A stretch of 64,000 nt of DNA. Source: Ectobius pallidus (taxonomy: Eukaryota > Arthropoda > Insecta > Blattodea > Ectobiidae). The notes beneath the pieces are model-generated. The model worked only from the letters and a program-made list of their open reading frames with translations, had not been told where the DNA came from and did not search any database. Below, in pieces: positions 1 to 8,815 of this stretch; positions within the stretch are counted from its first letter, which is position 1; every line of letters begins with the position of its first letter. The DNA lies in NCBI GenBank assembly GCA_964059195.1, contig CAXKWD010000009.1, positions 47,649,160-47,713,159 on the forward strand, read 5' to 3'. Both the position numbers and the translations under genes were made by a program.

Positions 1-21
1 TTCCTAGTTAGCCTACAAAAA

Positions 22-364
22 TGTACGAGATTTGGAAGTTTGATAATGGCAACACGTCTATAAAATCCTCCGCGCGCCTGCATTCGGTCGACATTCTGCA
101 ATTTTGCTGGACGCAAGAAGTAAAAACCTCTACGCTAGTTTTTACCGTCTGAAGGCGCGGTTCATTCGGTCCGTATAATTTATAACATTACCCACCTATT
201 GATCCAATGGATAGGCCTACGCTATCGGGCACTGACAATCGGCCGAGTTTTTATCGGTCTCCGTGCAATATGGGCCTTTTATACGGGCAGAATGTCGACC
301 CAATGCACGCGCGCGGAGGATTTTATAGATGTGTTACCATTATTAAACTTCCAACCCTCGTACA
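22..364. repeat. Inverted-repeat element (MITE-like), 77-bp arms
   Basis: Positions 22-98 and 288-364 are near-perfect reverse complements (about 77 bp, a few mismatches) around a roughly 190-bp centre. The arms carry the shared core GCGCGGAGGATTTTATAGA (in the right-arm sense). This geometry fits a non-autonomous DNA transposon or foldback element. No transposase is present and I could not define a target duplication. A diverged direct repeat of part of the centre (CGGTC..., CCGTATAA, ATGGGCCTT) recurs at about 490-545. Confidence 0.6.
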
Positions 365-568
365 ATTTGCCCTCGAAAGAATTCCAGCTTGCGTTTTTTC
401 GGTCAACGTTCTGCCGTGTAACGTGCATCACGCGTTTCGGACGCTGAAGTTCGGCGACCGAAATTCGGCTCGTATACCATGCTCAAAATCATCCGGTCTC
501 GGCCCGAATATTCGGCCGCGTTTTTTCGGTCCGTATAACATGGGCCTTAGAAGAACGGAAAGACAATA

Positions 569-870
569 TCACAAGAGAAATTAACTCAATCAAGGAATCT
601 GAACTTACGTGCGTGAAAGAAAATTTTCCTAAAAAGGTGTCAGTGTAGAGTGGATGCAAGAGGAGGACATTTCCAACATTTCTTGTGATAAGTACGTGGT
701 TATTTTCATTGCCATTTTAACTATAATCATGAGAACCTGAATCATTACGTCGTTAGCGGCTTTATTTGCGTAGATATTTCACCTCATCGCTTGGGAGTTA
801 GAGCTGTGGCCGCCGCGACGCAGAAACCCGCACGATTGGCCAACTCTTATGTGAGTTATTTATATTATGC
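569..870 (+). repeat. Half copy of the CAGTG long-TIR element
   Basis: This segment matches the right arm of the two complete elements at 23572-24283 and 27394-28376, including GTGGATGCAAGAGGAG near 651, AACCTGAATCAT near 735 and GATATTTCACC near 773. Only one arm is present and the terminal CAGTG end has decayed, so it is a truncated older copy. The short open frame inside it belongs to the repeat and is not a gene. Confidence 0.7.
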
Positions 871-1699
871 TGCCAGGAACAATCGCTTCAAAGTATTATG
901 CGATTTTTTTTCTCGAAAAAATTGGTTTCGCCAAAAACCTTCGGAAAAAGTATTTCGGGAGAATGGATATGAGAAATTGTCCGGGAATCTTTGTTGAAAC
1001 TTGAGAATTAACATTGTAAATTACAATACTGTCATTCCCCTTAAATCACTGTTGTTTTATTGGCATTTTCGTATTTTTCTGTACGTTAGTAGACCTTAAA
1101 ATCAATGCTCTTGTAATCCCATACGCTAATCTACTGGCAACAATTTTTTTTATTTTTTTAGTTTCGGCAAAGATTACGGGATTCGGAAAATTATCCGGAA
1201 ATTTTGTTCGAAACTCGAGAATTCAACTTTGTCAGTTACACACTGCTATCCCCTTAAAACACGGTTTTGTTGACATTTTTAGATAAACAACAGCGGTATA
1301 ATAGTAGAAGACATTACAATCGGTGTTTGTTGTAATCCCTGTGAAAAACACCGGTGAACCCTAATGCCAGATACAACTACAGTGCGTTACGCACGGAACA
1401 GTCACACATCTAGATAACACCTGTATACCAGACAACATAATTTATAGTGAGGGAATTATATCTCTTCAATCTCAAAAGGGGAATAAGTAATGCCTCCATT
1501 AAAATGTCCCAACATACAGAATGGAAGTATTCTGCATTGCAAGTCTTTTCCTACAAAAAAAGGTTTTAAAGCTAGATGGTGTAATCACAGATGATTTTCT
1601 TACAACCTTACAGCCTTTTATTGAAAGGTTATCGATTATCAGCGGATTAGATCGTCAATAATTCCTTTATTGCAACTAAATGGTCATACTATGATGACT
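871..1699. other. No recognisable feature
   Basis: This is AT-rich sequence without a convincing reading frame. Two loosely similar segments (about 925-1090 and 1160-1275, sharing AAACT(C/T)GAGAATT and CCCCTTAAA) suggest an old internal duplication. Confidence 0.4.
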
Positions 1700-1876
1700 G
1701 GAGCTTCGTCGGAATGATATATGGCAGGGGAAACAAGGACAACTCGAGAAAGCCTGCTCCGACCTCATTTTATCCACCACAAGTGCCACATGGATCCATC
1801 GAGATTCGATCCCGAGTCCCAGCGGAGGAAAGCGAATGGTCGAGCAACCACTCAGCCATGGGGGCGGACGGATTAC
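1700..1876 (-). repeat. tRNA-derived SINE (first family)
   Basis: Read on the minus strand, the segment starts with a tRNA-like head. An A-box-like TGGCTGAGTGGT lies near 1860 and a B-box-like GGATCGAATCTC near 1808. A non-tRNA body follows (GTGGCACTTGTGGTGGATAA) and continues toward 1700. A tRNA-like head joined to an unrelated body is the hallmark of a SINE. No clear target duplication was found, so the exact ends are uncertain. Confidence 0.65.
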
Positions 1877-2183
1877 ATTTTTCGTTGCTGGGACCACGTG
1901 AACCATGCGAGAATGGATAAAACCGCAAGGTACTAATACAAAGCGTAATGCAACCTGTTTTTGAAGCTCCTGAAGACTCTAGTGAGATAGCCTATAGACT
2001 GTTCCATAACATGAAAGCCTCAGTTCTTGGAGCTAACCAGATAACGCATCCCCTCCCTGCTACATAACTGCATAGATTATTGAACAATAGGCTACCCTCA
2101 TTAAAGGTCTAGAAGCAATAATGATAGGTCTTTTCTGGAGATTGTTCAGTCCAGTGTCGTGTATCGTGTTGAATAGTTGCACC

Positions 2184-2653
2184 GGGTCCAGCCCTATCTC
2201 CTTAGCATTAGTTTTAATTTTTACTTAACGAAACAACATTAAAAATGTGTCTCTAGGTGCAAGGATTATAATTAGGCCAGAAATGTTTCATATATAAGAA
2301 TACTTCCTGTAATTCTCTTCACTGTTTGTCACCTAACCAACCTAACCTAACCTAACCTAACCTAACTGCCACTAAAATAGAATCTACCTGCCACTACTTA
2401 CCTTACTGCAAGGAGGACAGTTGGTCATCCTGCTTCGCATTGCTCATCCTGCTTCGCTCAGAACCATAATATGGCTGGCGTGTTTTATGCGTAATAAAAA
2501 TGAACTGATTGAAATGGGTAAAAATACAAGATCGAGTTTAAAAACTACTAATTTCACCACTTAATCAATTTCTTGAACAAAAGTAAGTACATCTAATGAA
2601 GTCTCCAGTTCCAGGAAGGAATATTGCAATGCTAAGAAGATAGTGCTCTACCC
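2184..2653. mobile_element. Mutator-like MITE, 9-bp target duplication
   Basis: The element is bounded by AGTTGCACC at 2175-2183 and again at 2654-2662, a perfect 9-bp target duplication. The related repeat at 10130-10460 has this sequence only once, which gives the empty site. The ends are weakly inverted (GGGTCCAGCCCTATCT and its partner ending GATAGTGCTCTACCC). Duplications of 8-10 bp are typical of Mutator-like elements. A second copy is at 20384-21008. It has no coding capacity. Confidence 0.75.
2341..2366. repeat. Short CCTAA (TTAGG) telomere-like tract
   Basis: Five consecutive CCTAA units lie here, the complement of the canonical insect telomere repeat TTAGG. The tract sits inside the MITE at 2184-2653, and the related copy has only two units near 20708. 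It therefore looks like expansion within a repeat rather than a telomere relic. Confidence 0.7.
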
Positions 2654-3501
2654 AGTTGCACCTGCTGTGTCAGTATGTTCTTTTTTCGGCCCAGGTATAA
2701 AAATGTTCATCGGCGACACATCAGAAGAATGTGTACTCCCTAAATAAAGTGACTCTGGGATTAGCAAACAATATTGTAAAAGCATGGAGTGCGGTGGATT
2801 ACAAGTTGCTTACACTTATATACATATGAAATATTAACTTATATACACTCACTATACCATGTTGACATCTTCCCGTTCAATAGCGCGAGCTATGATAACT
2901 CCATGTTGCTATCTTTATGTTCTAAGTAAATATGGAAAAATCGAGGTGGCAATGCAGCACTCCTCAGGTGATTTAATGTTATTATTGCAAGTGAAATTCT
3001 TATTAATTTTGATATATTAACACCAGTGTAGCATGCAATATGCATGAAAATGTAGTAGGTATTAAACAAGTATCATGAAATGTTTCAGAAGTGTCCTTTA
3101 ATAATGAGAAATGTAAGTGGCCCATGTTTATTCGTCAAAAGGTGGCAACCCCACATTTCATGCACATAAATACAAACCAGACCTTGGATAGTTAATTTTA
3201 GTTGGGATCAGTAATTGCACTTTGAAAGTGATTTCTGTCATGCTGTTAGCAATATTGGTTGCCAATAGGCTATATACTGTGAGAAGGGTGCCCGATGAGA
3301 TAGCCTTTAGTTCACCTACTATAAAACAAATACTTAGAAGGAAAGGTACATTTAGAATTGGATGAATGAAAAAATATAGAAGCTATAGAAAATGTAATGA
3401 CAATTTTTAATGAAAGACCAAATCCATCATAATACAAATTTTGATTCAGGAAAGAATATATAGTAAACTTCAGATAAGAGCCTGCTTGCTGGAACATTAA
3501 G

Positions 3502-3808
3502 TAAAAAAGTAAAATGTTCTCTAAACGGGCCATGGAGTCCCAGAGGGTTCCAGGAGGTTGAGGCTCCCAGATTTTTTAGACATTCGGCACGTTAAGGTGG
3601 TAAGATTGTCAGCCTTACGCACCGACCGCCTTTACCCCCAGGATTGCTCCTGGTACTCGTTTCTGTTGGAGGCTGAATCGAACTCAGCCCCCAGGGCCAT
3701 AGTGCCACCAGAATGATTAGGCCAATTGAAAAACTCCAACGGGGATCGGACCCGCGACCTTCCGGTTTGTAGCGCAGCGTCTCAACCACTACGCTACGGC
3801 GTACCCCC
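3502..3808 (-). repeat. tRNA-derived SINE (second family) with 11-bp TSD
   Basis: It is flanked by the direct repeat GGAACATTAAG at 3491-3501 and 3809-3819. The paralogous copy at about 49438 has the site once, so the insertion is directly shown. On the minus strand the head reads TAGCGTAGTGGTTGAGACGC (A-box like), then GGGTCCGATCCC (B-box like), then a body with GGCACTATGGCCCTGG. It is polymerase III type and non-autonomous, presumably mobilised by a LINE. A much older relative lies at 52532-52725. Confidence 0.85.
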
Positions 3809-3957
3809 GGAACATTAAGAGATGTCTTTAAGACACTTCAGATGAAAATATAGCCTATAAGGTCTTCGTTGATTTTAAGAAAGCTTTCGTATACAGAGCA
3901 ATATTGACAGTGCAATTAGAGGTTATGCTCGGAAATATCAATGATATGAAGAAAAGG

Positions 3958-4016
3958 AAGAAGAAGAAGAAGAAGAAGAAGAAGAAGAAGAAGAAGAAGA
4001 AGAAGAAGAAGAAGAA
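3958..4016 (+). repeat. GAA microsatellite
   Basis: A nearly pure (AAG)n run of about 60 bp. The paralogous repeat copy has only three or so AAG units at about 49572, so this expansion postdates the duplication. Poly-lysine and poly-phenylalanine frames here are artefacts. Confidence 0.95.
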
Positions 4017-4498
4017 AGAAGATGAAGAAGAACTCCTTAGACACAATTACATAAATATAAATTTAAACTACCGGTACATCGTCATCCTCAAGTAAGATTG
4101 CCCAAATGAAGGAAAGAGTTGGCCTACTCCAGGACAGTGATGACGCCAGCTCAAGAATTTATGAAGGTGGGCTAGCCAGGGACTTTAAGACAGAATAAAG
4201 GGTGTTGATAAATGGCCATACACCTATACCGTACGTTACATTTAAATGTTTTGTCATATCAAATGGTGAGACTAATAATGTGAGGACTAAGATCAAACCG
4301 GCCTCACGAAAATCAATATAACCTATTCAAACCAAACAAAGCAAATAAATAATTATATCATTTGGGTATTCTAAATAAACTGTAATTTTAACAGTAAATT
4401 GCTGCTTCGCTCTAATTGTTATGTATGTACTTTTACAAAAAAATCTACATCAAAGTTAGGCCTATTAGTATTACTATTCTTAGCTTCATTATTATCAT

Positions 4499-4506
4499 TA
4501 TTATTA

Positions 4507-4558
<52 letters not shown>
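4499..4558 (+). repeat. ATT microsatellite
   Basis: A run of (ATT/TTA)n of about 60 bp with one TTG interruption. The poly-leucine frame it creates is an artefact. Confidence 0.95.
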
Positions 4559-4559
<1 letters not shown>

Positions 4560-5290
4560 CACAACCAATCAATACACCTCTGATTTAGGCTACGAATTAC
4601 CACAGAATTACATTATCGCCTACAGAAATGAAATCACAAGCCTCGCTCATAATGTGTGTAAGCTGTTTTTGTTACCGCCTCCATTGACATGAAGGCTTGG
4701 AAATTAAGTTGGTGGTGGTTGATAATGGGGTTTAACTGTTCAAGTGTGGCCCGGGGTGATATTTAGCACCCTCACGAGGCCCAGCCTCATGGCCGCTTTA
4801 ACCCAACAAGGGGATGCAGGTGTTCCAAGACCCCAACCATTATAAATCATTGTTTTATTGCCAACAATGAACACCATTACATGATCATCCATGTTCGCTA
4901 TTATCTATAACCTCATAAATTGAGACCCCAAAAACAATTAAATGGTTCACTCAAAGACGTTTTATATTATTTACCTAGACTGACGATATGCGGCGCGGCG
5001 GTGGCTAAAATTGAACAACTCGCGCATCCGCCATCTTTACGGCATGTGTTATGCATGAGAATGTAAACAGTGAGGTTTTTTAAATATTAAAAACGAAATG
5101 TAAGCTTAGAATTACAGTGTTTGTGTTCATTTTATTATTGTGTGCTATTTAGTAATTGCATGAAGTGTAGTGAGTTATAATATGGTCATTATTATTGCGG
5201 ATACATTTCAATATTGAGGCCACGTGTGTTGGTTAGAATTTATATTTTCGACCCGTGTTTTTTTATAGTGTTCATGGTATTACTAAAAAT
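4559..5290. other. Intergenic, one SINE-like fragment
   Basis: About 4690-4830 resembles a decayed SINE or LINE 5' region (GTGTGGCCCGGGGTGATATT, GGGGATGCAGGTGTTCC). The rest is AT-rich sequence leading to the THAP-like exon at 5291, with GCGGCGCGGCGG near 4990 that could belong to a promoter. Confidence 0.35.
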
Positions 5291-5830
5291 ATGGTGCAGT
5301 CTTGTGCAGCATACAACTGCACAAATCGTCAGAAGAAGGATTCGGGGATTTCTTTCCACAAGTTAGTAATATAGCCTAGTTATATTATAGGTTAGGAGCG
5401 GTGTTGTATTTTGGAATGGAATGCACAACTGTAATTTTCTATTTTAGGACTACATAGGGCTAGACCCCTATATTGTATAGGTTGAGAACAGTAATTTTAA
5501 ATTTCATATCTTAATGACTAATGACGTTCCATAAAATGACAGGCTATTGTATTATATTGAAACAGTTTATAATTTTTCTTATTACATTGTGGTTAGGGGA
5601 TCTTTGGCTTTCCATATGTCCTTAGGAATAACAAAAATGTAATTTTAGGTTTCCTCTTCAAAATCGTGAACTGTTAAAGAAATGGTTATCGGCTGTAAGG
5701 CGTGAAAAATTTAATCCAACAATCCACCACAAACTCTGCTCAGCTCATTTCGCAGAATTTTGTTTCTGAAAGTCTAATGGCAACAGGCTTCTTAAACCAG
5801 ATGCAGTTCCTTCTGTGTTTAATTTTCCGG
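5291..5830 (+). pseudogene. THAP zinc-finger domain gene, two exons, broken
   Basis: Exon 1 (5291-5361) starts with ATG and encodes MVQSCAAYNCTNRQKKDSGI followed by SFHK, including the CX4C start of a THAP finger. A GTTAGT donor follows. Exon 2 starts at 5649 after TTTTAG and continues in phase with FPLQNRELLKKWL, then LCSAHF (the C and H ligands) and RLLKPDAVPSVF, the AVP motif. Order and spacing match the C2CH THAP DNA-binding domain found in P-element transposases and many host regulators. A TGA codon sits directly after the CF residues at about 5767, and the frame ends before any second domain. It could be the N-terminus of a dead P-like transposon or of a host THAP gene; the stop favours a pseudogene unless it is a sequencing error. 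Confidence 0.75.
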
Positions 5831-5841
5831 CTCATCTTACA

Positions 5842-7070
5842 ACACAGGCCTATGATTTTGTGTTATTGCATCTTTTTATGAACCAATAGGTAAGCATTAG
5901 ATTGTAGGCTATGGTTTCTGTTTCGTTTAATTTATTGTAGGCCTAATTGTATTCATTCATTTAATCACATATTTCAGGACCCGAAGGGCTATGTTCAAAG
6001 ATTACAACTTACATTATTCACTAAAATGACTGAGAAAAATGACATACTGGGAATGTCAACACAGGCCTATGATTTTGTGTTATTGCATCTTTTTATGAAC
6101 CAATAGGTGAGCATTAGATTGTATGGTTTCTATTTCGTTTAATTTATTTAAATTTTATTTTATTGTAGGCCTAATTGTATTCATTCATTTAATCACATAT
6201 TTCAGGACCCGAAGGGCTATGTTCAAAGAACACAACCTACATTATTCACTAAAATGACTGAGAAAAATGACATACTGGGAATGTCAACACAGGCCTATGA
6301 TTTTGTGTTATTGCATCTTTTTATGAACCAATAGGTAAGCATTAGATTGTATTGTTTCTATTTCGTTTAATTTATTGTAGGCCTAATTGTATTCATTCAT
6401 TTAATCACATATTTCAGGACCCGAAGGGCTATGTTCAAAGAACACAACTTACATTATTCACTAAAATGACATACTGGGAATGTCAACACAGGCCTATGAT
6501 TTTGTGTTATTGCATCTTTTTATGAACCAATAGGTAAGCATTAGATTGTATGGTTTCTATTTCGTTTAATTTATTGTAGGCCTAATTATATTCATTCATT
6601 TAATCACATATTTCAGGACCCGAAGGGCTATGTTCAAAGAACACAACTTACATTATTCACTAAAATGACTGAGAAAAATGACATACTGGGAATGTCAACA
6701 CAGGCCTATGATTTTGTGTTATTGCATCTTTTTATGAACCAATAGGTGAGCATTAGATTGTAATAATAATAATAATAATAATAATAGTATTTTATTGTCA
6801 TTAAACCTGTCATACAAGCAATAGACAACGTCAGAGAACATCAGAAAACAAATATGGTTTCTATTTCGTTTAATTTATTTACATTTTATTTTATTGTAGG
6901 CCTAATTGTATTCATTCATTTAATCACATATTTCAGGACCCGAAGGGCTATGTTCAAAGATTACAACTTACATTATTCACTAAAATGACTGAGAAAAAAT
7001 GACTTACTGGGAATGTCAACACAGGCCTATGATGTTGTGTTATTGCGTCCACATGCGATAAATGCAGGTA
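5842..7070 (+). repeat. Tandem array of five exon-like units
   Basis: Five direct copies of a roughly 200-230-bp unit start at GACCCGAAGGGCTATG (5978, 6205, 6418, 6616, 6936). Each unit has an acceptor-like ATATTTCAG before that string, an open stretch of about 125 bp ending ATGAACCAATAG, and a donor-like GTAAGC or GTGAGC directly after it. The first partial unit is fused to the THAP exon. The last unit differs, ending in ATAAATGCAG then GTAATT. One unit carries an extra AAT microsatellite and about 90 bp of foreign sequence at 6762-6853. Confidence 0.8.
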
Positions 7071-7396
7071 ATTATGTTTAGTTCTTACATTTATTTATAG
7101 CGATATTACTCTCAACTCGTGTTTAATTAATTTTTTTCATTATTTATGAGATTAAATACCGGTAGGTTTATTTTTCCTTTTACGTTTAACAGCTGTATGT
7201 CGTCTGCTAAATGATTCTTGCCGTCAAGATGGCGGCGAGCGACCACTTCTATTTGGAGCCATTTCACGCCGTCTGCGCAGCTGGTGGTGTGGGGACTTGG
7301 GTTCACTATAAACCCTTCGGTCTGGATAAAATTGTATCTTCAGTTTCATATTCTATGCGATGGGAAAGGTACTGCACTACGTTCAATGAAAAATAG
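7071..7396 (+). other. Possible promoter-like segment
   Basis: CAAGATGGCGGCGAGCG at about 7225-7241 matches the YY1-type core AAGATGGCGGC often seen at housekeeping promoters. The following 150 bp are more GC-rich than the surroundings. No gene could be followed downstream, so this may be a promoter remnant carried in a repeat. Confidence 0.25.
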
Positions 7397-7610
7397 TCTT
7401 TATAGTCGGCGCGCAAATGTTTTAGACAGTGGGATGGCTAGGTGTTGTCTGGTCTAGAACCGGCCCTAAGTAAACAAGTATGTCTGTCTCAGTCTTAAGT
7501 AGGTATGAGTAATGCGCTAGAGTGATACAAATTTACTTCAAGGCTGGTTCTAGAGCGGATAATATCTGCCCATCCCACTGTGTAAAATATTTGCGCGCCG
7601 ACTATAAAGA
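7397..7610. repeat. Foldback MITE with GCGCGC ends
   Basis: TCTTTATAGTCGGCGCGCAA at the left end is the reverse complement of the right end (TTGCGCGCCGACTATAAAGA). The arms are about 80 bp and the centre contains TCTGTCTCAGTCTTAAGT. The same central motif recurs at 8897-8950 in the next element. Confidence 0.75.
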
Positions 7611-8815
7611 GGAGCACCTGACTTTGCCTTTCTGTATTATACTGCCCAAGAATAATTTAACTTAACCCTTCACTTCATAATGTAGCCTATAGGTTACAGT
7701 AGTTTGAATAAGACACGAAATTTGAAGAAAAATTTAAATAAGTTACTATGTAAAATACGGAATAAGGAATAAAAAATAAACTAGGCCTATTCAATGCAAG
7801 CTTATAACCTGTTTTCTTTGCAATCCGGCGTGGGTTTCTAAATTATGTGAAAATTTGAGTTCAAGGAATAAATGAGGCATATACGAGTAATTCCGATGGG
7901 ATGATACTAACGTAACTAACATGTAAAACTAAAAACTACATTCTCAGAAAAGAACCCAATATCCCGTACTTACCTGAATGGGGGGGAGTCATTATGCAAG
8001 TAAAATAAATTAATCTATCTGGTAAATGAAATAACAAACCACAAGGACTTGGGTACATTGACGTTCAGAATAAAAGACCAGTAATTCGTACTGGATCAAA
8101 CTGAATACATATTATATTATACTAAATGAAAAAGCTTTTTTTAACTATGGAGTGTGATGTTAAAAGTCTTTATATTTTTTAAGATTATATTTCCTGTAAA
8201 ACGGTATTATGTACTAAACTGTAAATAAAGTAAAAAAAAAAATTATACTTAAAAAATATATATATATAAGGACCATGCTTTTAAAACCTAGCAAATGTAT
8301 GCGTAAATGGTCACCAAATTTTCATTTTTTTCCGTCATCTTGCCGACATATATCTTGCACGAATTTAGTTTTAAAAAACTCAGTGAAAAATAACCAAGTT
8401 TTTCACGTCAGCTTACAGTGGCGGCGCCGGAATTGTTTCTGGAGGTGTAGACTATCAGAAGAAAGTGAAAGTGGGTCATGAATCAATGTATTTGTAATCA
8501 AAATTATGATCTAAATTGAATTAAATTCGTATCACCTTAACGTACATGTTAAATAGTTTGCATTGTAATAAGATCGGATGTTCTTTCCCAGCAGCTGTTG
8601 CCCCCTAAGATTTTTTTAAATATGAAGCGTTACTGGAGCTTGATGCCAGTGCAGTGGTGCCAAAAATATCAGATAGCTCTGTTAAGCTAAAGGGGCGAAC
8701 GTGAGAGGAGGAAATGGTGACGGGACTTACTCATTGTCATTACACTTACTTTGAACGTAACAGTCTGTTGTTATCAATAGGACGATGTCACACGCTGTCT
8801 TGTCCTACATCTAAG
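7611..8815. other. No recognisable feature
   Basis: AT-rich sequence. A GC-richer bit at about 8415-8435 (CAGTGGCGGCGCCGG) is isolated. No reading frame with family resemblance was seen. Confidence 0.4.

Larger units (their letters stand above)
1950..2780. repeat. Old transposon fragment split by a MITE
   Basis: The parts 1950-2174 and 2663-2780 match the reverse complement of 10130-10460, inside the TIR element at 8816-11303. Shared strings include ATGAAAGCCTC, CTTGGAGCTA, TGAACAATAGG, AGTTGCACC and TGACTCTGGGATTAGC. The matching reading frames are broken by stops in both copies, so I read this as a decayed coding part of that element family. The copy is interrupted at 2184-2653 by a Mutator-like MITE. 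Confidence 0.6.
2918..4240. repeat. Dispersed repeat B, copy 1
   Basis: This stretch is paralogous to 42899-43068 joined to 49037-49800. Shared strings include TGGCAATGCAGCACTC, TTTAGTTGGGATCAGTAATT, TTAGTTCACCTACTATAAA and GGAACATTAAGAGATGTC. It is interrupted by a SINE at 3502-3808 and carries an expanded GAA tract. No open frame is shared by the two copies, so its origin is unknown. Confidence 0.7.

Noticed and set aside
2341..2366. Chromosome end or telomere fusion point
   Set aside because: Only five CCTAA units, inside a MITE with a known boundary and a sister copy elsewhere.
3855..4095. Poly-lysine and poly-phenylalanine reading frames
   Set aside because: They are produced by the GAA microsatellite.
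4399..4692. 97-codon frame with a long leucine run
   Set aside because: It is produced by the ATT/TTA microsatellite; the remainder has no motif.
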